From positions 682,001 to 746,000 of the forward strand of contig NZ_OZ032151.1 in the NCBI RefSeq assembly GCF_964026475.1: a DNA stretch of 64,000 nucleotides, read 5' to 3'. This DNA comes from Candidatus Tisiphia endosymbiont of Nemotelus nigrinus (GTDB lineage: Bacteria; Pseudomonadota; Alphaproteobacteria; Rickettsiales; Rickettsiaceae). The notes beneath the pieces were generated by a model that ran no database searches, had not been told where the DNA came from, and saw nothing but the letters and a program-made list of their open reading frames with translations. Positions 1 to 11,008 of this stretch are shown here, piece by piece. Numbering within the stretch: position 1 is the first letter of the stretch; every line of letters begins with the position of its first letter. A program made the position numbers and the translations under genes.

Positions 1-412
1 TTCTCAGAACGAAAGGCAAGAGGCTTTTGATTTTTTGGGTTTCACCTTTTATTTTGGTAAGTCTAGGAAAGGTAAAATAATACCTAAGGTAAAGAGTTGT
101 AGTAAACGAATAAGTGCCAAACTGAAGAAGGTCAATGACTGGTGTAAGGACATTAGAAACAAGCATAAACTGCATGTCATATGGAGAAGTTTTTGTAGCA
201 AGTTGAGAGGGCATATACAGTATTATGGTGTGACTTTTAATATTAAAGCAGTGAATGGCTTCATAAGGCAATCAGTGAAGACATTGTTTAAGTGGTTAAA
301 TCGTCGCAGCCAAAGAGAATCATTCAGTTGGGAGAAGTTTTGTCTGTTTATCGAATGCAATCCATTACCAAAGGTAAGAATATACCACTCCTTAATGCAA
401 GGCAGTATGTGA
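1..412 (+). CDS. Group II intron reverse transcriptase/maturase, C-terminal fragment (5' end outside window)
   Basis: The reading frame is the C-terminal part of the intron-encoded protein that is complete at 54358-55686, and the shared residues look identical. It covers the maturase (X) domain, with the motifs GHIQYYG and WLNRRSQR. The X domain binds the intron RNA and helps it fold for splicing and reverse splicing. No HNH endonuclease domain follows before the stop. The catalytic RT motifs lie upstream of the window, so it cannot be judged here whether this copy is complete. Confidence 0.85.
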   Translation, partial: SQNERQEAFDFLGFTFYFGKSRKGKIIPKVKSCSKRISAKLKKVNDWCKDIRNKHKLHVIWRSFCSKLRGHIQYYGVTFNIKAVNGFIRQSVKTLFKWLNRRSQRESFSWEKFCLFIECNPLPKVRIYHSLMQGSM

Positions 413-499
413 ATGATGATATCTTGAGCCCATTGCCTTAATAGGGCACGATGAGGTTCTAACGAGGGGCGTAAGTGGCAACGCTTACGTCTACTCTAT
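1..499 (+). mobile_element. Group II intron, 3' end (copy 1, cut by window start)
   Basis: This block matches 55275-55773, the 3' end of the full intron copy, apparently without a difference. It holds the C-terminal part of the intron reverse transcriptase/maturase (stop at 410-412), then ribozyme domain V at 426-459. Domain V is a 34-nt hairpin whose GAGCC and GGTTC ends pair. Domain VI is a hairpin at about 463-499 with a GCAA tetraloop. The two copies diverge just after CTACTCTAT, which sets the intron 3' end at about 499. The downstream flank differs from that of copy 2, so this is a separate insertion. Confidence 0.9.
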
Positions 500-897
500 A
501 GCCTTAAGTCGAATACATGAGTGCATTTGCTTTTTTTCTGTCAAGTATTATTTTTTTTTCGTGCATTTTTGGGTAGTTCCATACATGACGGTTAGAGAAT
601 TTACTCAATTTACAACTGTAGTACTAACAAGAATCCACTTTAATGGTAACAAAGAGTCATCCTTTCGTCAAGCATTAAATAATATTATATCACGCAATGT
701 GCAAGTTATTTAAACAAAAAAGATATCATTCCCGCGAAGGCGGGAGTCTATGATATCTCAAGGATTTTTGGGAATCATTTTAGATACCTGCTTTCACAAT
801 ATGGATTTTGGTATAATTTTTGACCACAAACATGTATTATCTCTTATGTCTACAGCCTTTGTGACGAAGCAACTAATTAGTCATCTCCGACACTCTT
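500..897. other. Intergenic region between intron copy 1 and typA
   Basis: I see no gene. The region holds the inverted-repeat word GGGTAGTTCCATACAT (571-586), a 39-bp block (585-623) also found at 52365-52403, and a small REP-like palindrome at about 724-752 with a CCCGCGAAGGCGGG stem. A 62-codon ORF at 750-938 runs into the end of typA on the opposite strand and is not supported. Confidence 0.6.
724..752. repeat. REP-like palindrome
   Basis: The perfect core stem CCCGCGAAGGCGGG is flanked by ATCAT and ATGAT arms. It belongs to the same CCCGCGAAAGCGGG-type family as the palindromes near 45579-45614, 52298-52333 and inside addA near 39850. Confidence 0.6.
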
Positions 898-2718
898 CTA
901 GTCCTCGTTACGTCGGTCTGATTTTTTCCGGTCATTAGGGTTTAGCATCGCCTTACGAAGTCTAATTGATTTAGGTGTAACTTCTACCCTTTCATCGCTT
1001 TGGATATAGCTAATAGATTGCTCTAATGTCATAAGGGTTGGTGGGATAAGGCGCATAGCTTCATCTTTACCAGAAGCCCGAACATTTGATAATTGCTTGG
1101 CTTTCAGAGGGTTTACCTCCAGATCATTATCCCGATTATGTTCTCCTATAATCATTCCCTGATATACTAGTTCATTAGGGTTTATAAACATTTTCCCACG
1201 ATCTTCAAGATTCCATAGAGCATAAGCAACAGCTTCACCATCCCCATTAGAAATTAACACTCCATTACGCCTTCCTTCAATAGCTCCTTTATAAGGGGCG
1301 TAGCTATGGAAAACACGATTCATAACACCTGTACCCCGAGTTTCGGTTAAGAATTGACCGTGATAACCAATGAGACCACGGGATGGCCCTAAAAATGTTA
1401 CTCGAGTTTTACCTCCACCAGATGGGCGCATATCAGTCATTTCTGCTTTGCGTAGGGCAAGAGACTTAACTACTACCCCAACAAAATCATCATCAACATC
1501 AACTTGGATTTCTTCAATTGGTTCTAATTTTTTACCCTGTTCATCCTCTTTGAATAATACTCGAGGTCTACTAATTGATAGTTCAAAACCCTCCCGCCTC
1601 ATAGTCTCAATTAATATGCCTAATTGTAGTTCGCCACGACCTGCAACTTGAAAAGCATCTTTTTCTTCAGTTTGGCTGACACGTATTGCTACGTTACTTT
1701 CGATTTCTCGCATTAATCTATCACCTAGAACTCTTGCGGTAAGCTTTGAACCTTCTCGTCCAGCAAGAGGAGAATCATTTACTCCAAAGGTCATAGATAA
1801 TGTTGGGGGGTCTATAGGTAAGGAGGGCAGTGCTACAGTTATTTCAGGGGCGCATATCGTATCAGCTACAGTAGCGTCCTGAACTCCAGCAATAGCGATA
1901 ATATCGCCAGCATATGCAACATCGACAGCTACACGTTCCAATCCCCGGAATGAAAGTATTTTGCTTATTCGAGCATTTTCAGTTGCCATATTATCACGAT
2001 TAAGTACTTTAACATTTTGGTTGGTCTTAATTGTGCCGCTATGGATGCGACCGGTAAGCACGCGACCAAAATATGGGTTATATTCTCTAGTGGTAACAAG
2101 CATAGAAAAGGGGGCTTCGCTATCAGCAGTAGGAGCAGGAACATGAGATACTATCAAATCAAAAAGCGGAGCAAGGTCTTTTTGCTCATCTTCTAAGTGA
2201 CGCGATGCCCAACCGCTGCGTCCTGAAGCGTAAATAATAGGAAAATCTAGTTGTTCATCATTTGCCTCTAATGCCATAAATAATTCAAATACTTCGTCGA
2301 CTACTTCGCTTACCCTTCTATCAGGACGATCAATTTTATTGATAATAACAATTGGTTTTAACCCAAGTTTCAGAGCTTTTGACAATACAAATTTGGTCTG
2401 AGGCATTGTACCTTCAGAAGAATCCACCAGTAGTATGACTCCATCTACCATAGTAAGAATACGTTCCACCTCACCACCAAAATCAGCGTGACCAGGAGTG
2501 TCAACTATATTGATGCGGATATCTTTCCACATAAGAGAAGTACATTTGGCAAGAATGGTTATACCACGTTCACGCTCTAGGTCATTGGAATCCATAGCAC
2601 GTTCTGCTACTTCCTGGTTTGCTCGGAAAGTACCACTTTGCTTAAGCATATTATCAACTAGAGTGGTTTTACCATGATCAACGTGGGCGATAATGGCAAT
2701 ATTGCGAATAGCGGACAT
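898..2718 (-). CDS. typA: GTP-binding translational GTPase TypA/BipA
   Basis: TypA is a ribosome-associated translational GTPase of the EF-G/LepA family, linked to ribosome assembly and stress adaptation. The 606-residue product has the full GTPase signature: G1 [10 protein letters not shown] (11-20), RERGITI (about 49-55), [10 protein letters not shown] (73-82) and NKID (127-130). The family C-terminal domain is present, including the [12 protein letters not shown] stretch near residue 535. I chose ATG at 2718. The TTG one codon upstream would only add a residue. An AAAGG lies 8 nt upstream of the ATG. It is a single-gene unit, ending against the palindrome-rich intergenic region. Confidence 0.97.
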   Translation of the reverse strand: MSAIRNIAIIAHVDHGKTTLVDNMLKQSGTFRANQEVAERAMDSNDLERERGITILAKCTSLMWKDIRINIVDTPGHADFGGEVERILTMVDGVILLVDSSEGTMPQTKFVLSKALKLGLKPIVIINKIDRPDRRVSEVVDEVFELFMALEANDEQLDFPIIYASGRSGWASRHLEDEQKDLAPLFDLIVSHVPAPTADSEAPFSMLVTTREYNPYFGRVLTGRIHSGTIKTNQNVKVLNRDNMATENARISKILSFRGLERVAVDVAYAGDIIAIAGVQDATVADTICAPEITVALPSLPIDPPTLSMTFGVNDSPLAGREGSKLTARVLGDRLMREIESNVAIRVSQTEEKDAFQVAGRGELQLGILIETMRREGFELSISRPRVLFKEDEQGKKLEPIEEIQVDVDDDFVGVVVKSLALRKAEMTDMRPSGGGKTRVTFLGPSRGLIGYHGQFLTETRGTGVMNRVFHSYAPYKGAIEGRRNGVLISNGDGEAVAYALWNLEDRGKMFINPNELVYQGMIIGEHNRDNDLEVNPLKAKQLSNVRASGKDEAMRLIPPTLMTLEQSISYIQSDERVEVTPKSIRLRKAMLNPNDRKKSDRRNED

Positions 2719-2801
2719 CAAAAACCTTTAATATATTTTTTAATTGGCAATTATAGAGCAAAGTATATCAAAAGGGAATAGACTTCTTGTACTGTTTGCA
2801 T

Positions 2802-2856
2802 GGCAATTTAAAAATCACAATTAATGATAGAAAATGCCGGGCTATAGAAACGAATG
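2802..2856. repeat. Half-copy of a large palindrome arm, next to the IS3 insertion
   Basis: The sequence GCAATTTAAAAATCACAATTAATG followed by a stretch ending ATAGAAACGAATG resembles the outer arm of the palindrome at 15857-16092 and the arm at 46615-46668. The IS3 element begins a few bases later (2869), and no second arm follows. This fits insertion into, or deletion of, an older palindrome. Confidence 0.5.
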
Positions 2857-2868
2857 TAAATTGTATAC

Positions 2869-4202
2869 TGGACTGAAAAATCAAGACAAAAAAATAATAA
2901 TTTTGTTTCCCATTTTTTCATTTTTCAAGCTGCAATTTATTCATAATTTTGTATAGAATTTAGATAGACATTCATAGGTTTTTTGTAACCAATACTTGAA
3001 TGAAATCTTCTATAATTATAGTGATTTATATAATCATCAATACCTCTCCTAAGTTCTTTAACATCTTTAAAATCGTTAATAAATATACAATTATATTTTA
3101 AAGTTCGAAAAAATCTCTCCATGATTATATTATCAATACTTCTTCCTTTACCATTCATCGAAACTTTAATGTTATGCTCTTGTAAAATTTGAATGTGTTC
3201 ATTACTGGTATATTGACTGCCCTGTTCACTATTAAATATCTGCGGTGCAGAGTATTTGTTAAGTGCATCCTGCAATACTTCAGTTACCAAATTTACGTCC
3301 ATACTATTTGATAATTTATAACTCAACACAGCTCTGCTATGCCAATCGATAATTCCTGCCATGTACATAAATCCCGAATTAGTTCGAACATAAGTTATAT
3401 CTCCACTCCAAACCTCGTTATTGTTAGGTACATTTACAGTTCTACTTGTGCCTAAATTAGACCAGTATTTATCAAGCAAATAACTATAAATTTTATGCTG
3501 TTTATCTTTTTCAGACGTTAATTTTTTCCTCTTTGGATAAATAGCCTCTATGCCAATCATGTTCATATATTTTAGAACCCGATCCTTACCAATAACCAAG
3601 CCATCTTCTAATAATTGTCTATGGATATAACGATAACCAAATTCAGGATTATCAGTATATATTTCATCTATTTTATTTAAAATATTTAAGTTATACGCAC
3701 TAAATGGTTTTACTTTATAGTACATTGAAGAACGATTAATCTTTAATAATTTATATTGCCTTGTCTTTGGTAACATTGCTAGCTTGGAATCGACAAGTTC
3801 TTTTCTATTTGATAACTCCAAGCTTTGTAGCTTTCCCACAGCCCAATCTCTCTCTACTATTATTTTTCCAAGAGTTTTAGCTAAGTCATCATTTTGTTCT
3901 TTCAGCATATTAATTTGTTCCTGATATTTACTTACTAGTTTTGCTGGTTCAAAAGCCAATGCTGCATTTGATATAAATTGTTTCTTCCAATTACTAATTG
4001 TCTTTGAGCTTATCTCATATTTTGATGCTATCACTGATAATGGACTATCTTCTTTCAGTACTTCTAATACTACCCTAGTTTTTTCTTCAGCACTAAAAAC
4101 TCTTACTTTTTCTTTTGTCATTTTTTATCCTAATTTTTTCTTATTATTTTATCTTAATTAGGAAACTAATACCTCTTTTTTTTGTCCATTTTCTTCAGTC
4201 CA
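2869..4202 (-). mobile_element. IS3-family insertion sequence (fused orfAB)
   Basis: Imperfect terminal inverted repeats bound the transposase gene. TGGACTGAA lies at 2869 and its complement ends at 4202, and both ends continue into GACAAAAAAA-type sequence. The element is about 1.33 kb. I could not identify a clear target duplication. Confidence 0.75.
2937..4121 (-). CDS. IS3-family transposase, single-frame OrfAB, probably inactive
   Basis: The 394-residue protein combines an N-terminal helix-turn-helix OrfA part (SAEEKTRVVLEVL, about 10-60) and a coiled-coil leucine-rich linker (about 65-105) with an OrfB integrase core (rve). IS3 elements usually make the fusion by a -1 frameshift; here both parts are in one frame. 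The core shows the first catalytic Asp in WSGDITY and the Glu region in the C-terminal segment NIIMERFFRTLK. In the second motif, usually SDQGSQY, the sequence is NSEQGSQY, so the second catalytic Asp is Glu. That substitution probably reduces or abolishes activity. Confidence 0.9.
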   Translation of the reverse strand: MTKEKVRVFSAEEKTRVVLEVLKEDSPLSVIASKYEISSKTISNWKKQFISNAALAFEPAKLVSKYQEQINMLKEQNDDLAKTLGKIIVERDWAVGKLQSLELSNRKELVDSKLAMLPKTRQYKLLKINRSSMYYKVKPFSAYNLNILNKIDEIYTDNPEFGYRYIHRQLLEDGLVIGKDRVLKYMNMIGIEAIYPKRKKLTSEKDKQHKIYSYLLDKYWSNLGTSRTVNVPNNNEVWSGDITYVRTNSGFMYMAGIIDWHSRAVLSYKLSNSMDVNLVTEVLQDALNKYSAPQIFNSEQGSQYTSNEHIQILQEHNIKVSMNGKGRSIDNIIMERFFRTLKYNCIFINDFKDVKELRRGIDDYINHYNYRRFHSSIGYKKPMNVYLNSIQNYE

Positions 4203-4464
4203 TTATATCTTTGATTTTGCTGAAAATCTATACGGTGAGGTAGTTAAGATTATTCCTAAAAAATATCTCAGGGCTAAGTAACCGTGTTGCCTCAAGTGAA
4301 AACCTAACTATTACAAGTACCCTACCCATTACTAAGCTTACAAGTTTGGTCTAATGGCATTTTTTCCTCTCTTTATTATTTAGGTCAAAAGTGAACAGTA
4401 CTTATAGTTATCAATGAAGTACGGTTATTGCACGTTTCTAACAATGGGCATATCAATTCATCTA

Positions 4465-4643
4465 ACCCGGATATTGCATGAAGGTATCAATATTTATCTC
4501 TAAACCCCCTGTAATATAAGGAGTTTGGAAGAATTGCACAAAAATACAAATTGTATATTTAAAATTTTATATATTTTAGCCTGTAGCCCTCATGAGACAA
4601 GGGCTAGCACAATTGGTTCATTTCTATCATGCAATATCCGGGC
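4465..4643. repeat. MITE copy A with CCCGGATATTGCATGA inverted ends
   Basis: The element is about 180 bp. It starts ACCCGGATATTGCATGA and ends TCATGCAATATCCGGGC, with TA on both sides. Its interior is almost identical to 31584-31762 and to the reverse complement of 33694-33873. It has no coding capacity. TA flanks are typical of IS630/Tc1-mariner-type targets, so it is likely a non-autonomous element; the mobilising transposase is not in the window. Confidence 0.75.
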
Positions 4644-4857
4644 TAAGGGTTTTTTATTGGTACTTAAATAATATGTTGGACTTCTTAAATTTATTGTGCA
4701 TTCATGATATGTAAACAATAATGTCTAAAATATTTTTTATTATAAAAAAATAGTTAAAAATGGATTAACTTATTTTTTTGGTTTGACAATTGGGTGCATT
4801 ATAAGTGTCAGGTTAAGTTGGTGTATCAAACGACGTTATTGTGAAGAGACCTAAGGC

Positions 4858-4940
4858 CAACGAAGCAATCCAAAGCATTGGCTTACCATGTTAATCTAGT
4901 GGATTGCTTCGTTGCAGCAAAACTAATTCCTCGCAATGAG
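4858..4940. repeat. Degenerate palindrome, GTCATTGCGAG family
   Basis: It has the arms CGAAGCAATCCA and GGATTGCTTCGTTG and the tail CCTCGCAATGA. The left GTCATTGCGAG end is eroded. Confidence 0.55.
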
Positions 4941-4985
4941 GGTAATGCTAGTCTGGTTAGTTGTATACAGGAAGCCTAATAACGG

Positions 4986-6683
<1,698 letters not shown>

Positions 6684-6698
6684 TTAAGTAAATTACTA

Positions 6699-6983
6699 TT
6701 AAATTATGCCCATGACATCACTTTCTTTCATGATAATCAGGTCTAAACCATCAACTTTAACCTCTGTACCAGCCCATTTACCATAAAGTACTTTATCACC
6801 TACTTTAATTTCTAATGGGTGGATAGTACCATTTTCTCCTCTCACTCCTTTTCCTACAGCTATTACTTCGCCCTGCATAGGTTTTTCCTTCGCTGTATCA
6901 GGGATGATAATTCCACCTGATGTTTTTTCTTCTTGTTGAATTGGTTTTACCGCAATTCTATCATGCAACGGTCTAAAAGACAT
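6699..6983 (-). CDS. groES: Co-chaperonin GroES (Hsp10)
   Basis: This is the heptameric lid of the GroEL chamber. The 94-residue product [14 protein letters not shown]... has the mobile-loop region [18 protein letters not shown] and the family pattern [10 protein letters not shown] place the start at ATG 6983 because a strong GGAGGT Shine-Dalgarno sits 5 nt upstream. An upstream in-frame ATG at 6995 overlaps that Shine-Dalgarno and would add only MEVK. It is transcribed with groEL. Confidence 0.97.
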   Translation of the reverse strand: MSFRPLHDRIAVKPIQQEEKTSGGIIIPDTAKEKPMQGEVIAVGKGVRGENGTIHPLEIKVGDKVLYGKWAGTEVKVDGLDLIIMKESDVMGII

Positions 6984-7023
6984 TTTTACCTCCATAAAAT
7001 TAATACTTACATACTGTGCATTC

Positions 7024-7053
7024 TATATATGCTTAGTTTTGTAACAGTTCAAG
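7024..7053 (-). promoter_or_regulatory. Putative heat-shock (sigma-32) promoter of groESL
   Basis: On the minus strand the box CTTGAA (7053-7048) is followed, 16 nt later, by CATATATA (7031-7024), about 40 bp upstream of the groES start. CTTGAA is the standard sigma-32 -35 element, and the -10 is a looser match. The location upstream of groES supports the call. Confidence 0.5.
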
Positions 7054-7221
7054 GGGTAAAAAGAAAAATTTTTAAGTAATTATATATGTCATGTTCAATT
7101 TTTCATACGATACGAGACTTAATTTTTAAAAAATATTAGAAGAAATACTTGCGTATTAATATAAAAAAATTGTACAATTATACCGTATAGCTAACATGAA
7201 TAAGTTCTTAAATGTCTATTA

Positions 7222-7309
7222 GTGAGGAAGCTTTAGCAAATGAAGTAATCCATTTTTGATCATTTTTTTTGGGATTGCTTAGTTGCCACTAAAGTATCTT
7301 CTTGCTATG
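7222..7309. repeat. Degenerate palindrome between groES and pyrH
   Basis: It is a diverged member of the GTCATTGCGAG family, with GAAGTAATCCA and GGATTGCTTAGTTGCC arms in the divergent intergenic region. Apart from this repeat and the groES promoter, I see nothing in 6984-7444 except a possible TTGACA at 7350-7355 upstream of pyrH, with no well-spaced -10. Confidence 0.5.
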
Positions 7310-7444
7310 ATTTTTAAACTGTTTGGACCAATTTGGCAACTATTAATACTTGACAAAAATAATAGTTTGACTAGTTATATTGGTTATAATGCTCCATACC
7401 TAAAAGTAAAGTTATAGAAAATTTGTAAAACTAAGGATTGAATT

Positions 7445-8164
7445 ATGTCCTCTTTGAAGTATAAACGGGTCTTGCTAAAAGTTTCTGGTGAAGCCTTAAT
7501 GGGCGATAAGCAGTTTGGCCACGAATATTCTGTAATACTAAGGATTGCTGAAGATATAAAGGAGGCAATAGATCTTGGTGTACAGGTATGTGTGGTTGTA
7601 GGCGGCGGTAATATTTATCGTGGTACTAATTCTTTATTTGGTATTGAAAGAGCTGCTGGTGATTATATTGGTATGCTTGGTACGGTAATAAATGCACTTA
7701 CTTTACAAAATATTATGGAAAGTTTAGGTGTTCATACTAGAGTCCTTTCGGCAATCCCCATGATGAGTGTTTGTGAACCTTATATACGTCGTAAAGCAAA
7801 GAAACATATAGAAAAAGGTAGAGTAGTAATTTTTTCTGGTGGGACTGGTAATCCATTCTGTACTACTGATAGTGCAGGGGTTTTAAGAGCCATTGAAATG
7901 AACTGTGATTTATTGTTAAAAGGTACTAAGGTTAACGGTGTATATGATTCTGATCCAACAAAAAATCCTGATGCAGTTAAATACTCCACTATCAGTTATA
8001 CTGAGCTTCTAAAAAATAATTTACAAGTTATGGATATTGCTGCTGTTGCCGTGGCGAGAGAAAATAACTTGCCAATTAAGGTATTTTCAATTAGAGAGAA
8101 AGGTAATTTTGCAAAAGTACTGCAAGGAAAAGGTGAATATACAAAAATTCAAGAAGGTGGGTAA
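7445..8164 (+). CDS. pyrH: UMP kinase
   Basis: It phosphorylates UMP to UDP with ATP in pyrimidine nucleotide synthesis. The 239-residue product belongs to the bacterial amino-acid-kinase fold. It shows LLKVSGEAL near residue 10, the GGGNIYRG loop near 56 and [11 protein letters not shown] near 141. AAGGA precedes ATG 7445. It runs directly into frr with a 2-nt gap, which is the conserved pyrH-frr order in Alphaproteobacteria and suggests one transcript. Confidence 0.98.
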   Translation: MSSLKYKRVLLKVSGEALMGDKQFGHEYSVILRIAEDIKEAIDLGVQVCVVVGGGNIYRGTNSLFGIERAAGDYIGMLGTVINALTLQNIMESLGVHTRVLSAIPMMSVCEPYIRRKAKKHIEKGRVVIFSGGTGNPFCTTDSAGVLRAIEMNCDLLLKGTKVNGVYDSDPTKNPDAVKYSTISYTELLKNNLQVMDIAAVAVARENNLPIKVFSIREKGNFAKVLQGKGEYTKIQEGG

Positions 8165-8166
8165 AT

Positions 8167-8727
8167 ATGGATAGAACAACTATACATAAAGAGTTGCAAT
8201 CAAAAATGGATAATTCGTTAAAGATATTGGATCACGAACTTAAGGGACTTAGAGCTGGTAGAGCTTCAGTTAATTTACTTGACCCAGTATTAGTTGAAGC
8301 GTATGGGGAGGAAATGCCTTTGTCACAAGTAGCAAGTCTTTCAACTCCAGATGCACGAACTATTACGGTACAGGTGTGGGATAAATCTATGGTAAAAGCT
8401 GTAGAAAAAGCCATTGTTGATGCAAATCTAGGTCTAAATCCATCATCAGATGGGCAGTTAGTCAGAATCACCATTCCACTACTTACCGAAGAGCGGCGCA
8501 AAGAGCTTGTCAAATTTGCTTGCAAATATGGAGAAAATACTAAAATTGCTTTGCGTAATATCAGAAGGGACGGTAATGAAGATTTAAAAAAATTAGAAAA
8601 AGATAATAGCATAACTAAGGATGAACAGCATAATTTATCAGAAGAAATCCAAAAATTAACTGATGAATATAGTAATAAAGTGGATTTACATGTTAAACAA
8701 AAAGAGCAAGAGATAATGACAGTTTAA
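8167..8727 (+). CDS. frr: Ribosome recycling factor
   Basis: With EF-G it splits post-termination ribosomes so that they can be reused. The 186 residues match the usual length. Recognisable features are the helical domain [14 protein letters not shown] (about 29-42), the hinge and [16 protein letters not shown], then [21 protein letters not shown]. It is the second gene of the pyrH-frr unit. A palindrome starts 16 bp after the stop and may act as the 3' end of the transcript. Confidence 0.98.
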   Translation: MDRTTIHKELQSKMDNSLKILDHELKGLRAGRASVNLLDPVLVEAYGEEMPLSQVASLSTPDARTITVQVWDKSMVKAVEKAIVDANLGLNPSSDGQLVRITIPLLTEERRKELVKFACKYGENTKIALRNIRRDGNEDLKKLEKDNSITKDEQHNLSEEIQKLTDEYSNKVDLHVKQKEQEIMTV

Positions 8728-8742
8728 GTATATAGTTCCTAA

Positions 8743-8846
8743 CCGTCATTGCGAGGAGCCACTTTAGGCGACGAAGCAATCCAAAAGTTGCAACAGCACG
8801 CTGTTTATTTGGATCGCCACGCCACTTCGTGGCTCGCGATGACGGT
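8743..8846. repeat. Palindrome, GTCATTGCGAG family
   Basis: The arms are CCGTCATTGCGAGGAGCCAC and GTGGCTCGCGATGACGG. The interior contains GACGAAGCAATCC and GGATCGCCACGCC. It is almost identical to the core of the nested repeats at 16459 and 19456. It may form the transcript end for frr. Confidence 0.8.
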
Positions 8847-8857
8847 TGTTCGTTCTT

Positions 8858-9002
8858 ATACCAATTCCCGAAATTAATTTATTCTGAGGAATTTGAAGGA
8901 GACACGGAGCACAAAACCGCAGCGTACAAAGACGTACGTGAGGATTTGAGCACCGGATCGACGTACAAATTACCAGAAGAAATTAATTTCGGGAATTGGT
9001 AT
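8858..9002. repeat. 145-bp palindromic element, GAAGGAGAC family
   Basis: The outer arms ATACCAATTCCCGAAATTAA and TTAATTTCGGGAATTGGTAT are exact complements. The interior (GAAGGAGACACGGA... GACGTACAAAT) matches the element inside addB at 29261-29402. It directly abuts another palindrome and contains an ORF (8829-9095) that is best read as repeat-derived. Confidence 0.75.
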
Positions 9003-9126
9003 TATAACCTAGCACTTCTAAGAAACTGCACATATTTTGGTAGTTTCTTCCATTTTGTTACGTGGTGCGTAGCGTATCACCAATGTTTAGGCTGATGAGT
9101 AGTGTTTAGTATTTAAAGATAAAAAA

Positions 9127-10440
9127 ATGATAATGTATCAACAACGAGAGCAGAGAAGTTTAACCACGGAGCAAAAAGAAGCGGTTGGGTTGCTGTCAAT
9201 AGGAACATTTCTAGAGTATTTTGACTTGATGCTCTATATACACATGGCAGCATTTCTTAATGAGTTATTTTTCCCACAGACTGATTCGCACACTGCTACT
9301 CTTCTTTCGGCTTTTACCTTTTGCTCTACTATTGTTTTTAGACCAATTGGTGCTGTGATATTTGGTTGGATAGGTGATAAAGTAGGTCGCAAAACCACAT
9401 TAGTTGTCACAACTTTTATGATGTCATTTTCTTGTTTTATGGTGTTTATTTTGCCTACTTATGCCCAAATTGGTATTGCTGCTTCGGTATTAATTACTAT
9501 TTGTCGAATAGTGCAAGGCATGTCATCCTTAGGAGAAGCAATAGGGGCTCAATTATATTTAACGGAAATAACCGAACCACCAATACAATATTCTGTTGTT
9601 GGTTTTATTATAATATTTGTTAATTTAGGGGCAGTATTCGCTTTAGGTGTAGCTATGCTTGTTACTTCATATGGTTTTAATTGGCGATATGCATTTTTGT
9701 TTGGTGCAGTGATTGCTCTAGTGGGAGTGGCAGCCAGAACCCGCCTTAGAGAAACTCCAGAATTTGCTGATGCAAGAACAAGGTTGCTAAGTACAGTTAA
9801 AAAATTCGGTCTAGAAAAAAAAGATATTACTAATCATAAAATGTTAAATGAGAAGATCAATATAAAGACTCTGTTAGCTTATTTATCAATTGAATCGACT
9901 GGACCAATTATTTTTTATTTTATATATATGCATTGCGGCATTATACTCAGAAACACCTTTAATTATGATACTGAACAAATTATTGGTCATAACTTGTTTG
10001 TTATAATAGCAGACTTATTGTTCAGTATTCTATATACTTATTTGATTTATAGAATATATCCCATGGAAATTTTAAAAATGAAATTAGTTATTTGTGCTAT
10101 TAGTATCATGTTTTTACCATATTTATTAACTAATATCTCATCTCCTTTCTATTTATTATTGTTGCAGTTTTTTATATTGATATTTAAGACAGAAGCATTT
10201 CCTGCGGAATCAATATTTTATAAGCAATTTCCTGTATTTAAACGTTTTAGATGTGTCAGTATTTCATGTGCTGTAATAAAGGCAATAATGTATGTCGTTA
10301 CATCTTTTGGATTAGTTTATTTAATAGAGTATTTTGCTAATTGGGGAATAGTAATATTATTTATACCGTTTCTTGTATTATATGGCTTTGGTTTGCGTCA
10401 TTTTGAAACATTAAAGAGGTTACGCAATAGCTCAATGTAA
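9127..10440 (+). CDS. MFS transporter, metabolite:H+ symporter (ProP-like)
   Basis: The 437-residue protein has about 12 predicted membrane segments and the cytoplasmic loop 2-3 signature GDKVGRKTT (about 83-91), followed by RIVQGMSSLGEAIGA near residue 128. This places it in the ProP-like metabolite:H+ symporter group of the major facilitator superfamily, of which Rickettsiales carry many paralogues. The substrate (proline/betaine or another host solute) cannot be read from sequence. The start may be ATG 9127 or the ATG two codons later. It stands alone, between two palindromes. Confidence 0.85.
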   Translation: MIMYQQREQRSLTTEQKEAVGLLSIGTFLEYFDLMLYIHMAAFLNELFFPQTDSHTATLLSAFTFCSTIVFRPIGAVIFGWIGDKVGRKTTLVVTTFMMSFSCFMVFILPTYAQIGIAASVLITICRIVQGMSSLGEAIGAQLYLTEITEPPIQYSVVGFIIIFVNLGAVFALGVAMLVTSYGFNWRYAFLFGAVIALVGVAARTRLRETPEFADARTRLLSTVKKFGLEKKDITNHKMLNEKINIKTLLAYLSIESTGPIIFYFIYMHCGIILRNTFNYDTEQIIGHNLFVIIADLLFSILYTYLIYRIYPMEILKMKLVICAISIMFLPYLLTNISSPFYLLLLQFFILIFKTEAFPAESIFYKQFPVFKRFRCVSISCAVIKAIMYVVTSFGLVYLIEYFANWGIVILFIPFLVLYGFGLRHFETLKRLRNSSM

Positions 10441-10471
10441 GATAAGTATACTACTCGTAAATGAAGAGTTG

Positions 10472-10590
10472 GTAGACGATAGTATAACTTCAAGAAGAGC
10501 TAGGCAGTAGCAAAGTCGAGCTGCTAGGCGTACATTAGTACGTGAGCAGCGGAGATATTTAGGCACGACGACGCCAATTCTTGAAGTTCT
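10472..10590. repeat. Palindromic element with CTTCAAGAA/TTCTTGAAG arms
   Basis: The arms GTATAACTTCAAGAA and TTCTTGAAGTTCTAC pair imperfectly around a GTACATTAGTAC apex. It fills most of the gap between the transporter and gatC and represents a palindrome family distinct from the GTCATTGCGAG type. Confidence 0.6.
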
Positions 10591-10702
10591 ACCTGAGTAT
10601 ATAATTATTCTTAAAAAAAATGACTTCATGCTATTAGTGCAGATATATTTCGTGGTATAATATTATTTTAAACAACATTGACTTTAATAATTTAGGTATA
10701 TA

Positions 10703-11005
10703 ATGATTACAAATGAAGAAGTGCAAAGAATAGCAAAACTTGCTAGGTTTGACTTTAACCAAGATGAATTAAATAGTTTTGCTCAACAATTGACTGAGAT
10801 AATGAATATGATTGACATTTTGAACGACGTAGATTGTAGTAACGTTCAACCACTTACTTCAGTTTGTGACATGAACCAAAGAATGCGAAACGACCAAGTA
10901 TTGTATGGTGACATTTCTGATGAGTTATTTGCTAACTTGCCAAATGATAAAGCAGAACTTGCCAAGGAAGTAAAATGTTTTGTAGTACCAAAAGTAGTAG
11001 AGTAA
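10703..11005 (+). CDS. gatC: Asp-tRNA(Asn)/Glu-tRNA(Gln) amidotransferase subunit C
   Basis: This small stabilising subunit of the GatCAB amidotransferase wraps around GatA/GatB. The 100-residue product shows the family pattern IAKLARFDFNQDEL at the N-terminus and DVDCSNVQPLTSVCDMNQRMRND in the middle. It is followed after 3 nt by gatA, the usual arrangement. gatB is not in the window directly downstream. Confidence 0.96.
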   Translation: MITNEEVQRIAKLARFDFNQDELNSFAQQLTEIMNMIDILNDVDCSNVQPLTSVCDMNQRMRNDQVLYGDISDELFANLPNDKAELAKEVKCFVVPKVVE

Positions 11006-11008
11006 AAT

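Larger units (their letters stand above)
4203..4985. other. Intergenic region downstream of groEL with two repeats
   Basis: No gene is supported in this stretch. It contains a TA-flanked MITE (4465-4643) and a degenerate palindrome of the GTCATTGCGAG family (4858-4940). The rest is AT-rich without a convincing ORF. Confidence 0.6.

Noticed and set aside
7350..7390. Sigma-70 promoter for pyrH
   Set aside because: TTGACA at 7350 and TATAAT at 7385 are individually good, but the spacing (29 bp) is wrong and no better pair was found.
8829..9095. 88-codon ORF between frr and the transporter
   Set aside because: It lies across two palindromic elements and reads repeat sequence; the start has no ribosome-binding site.
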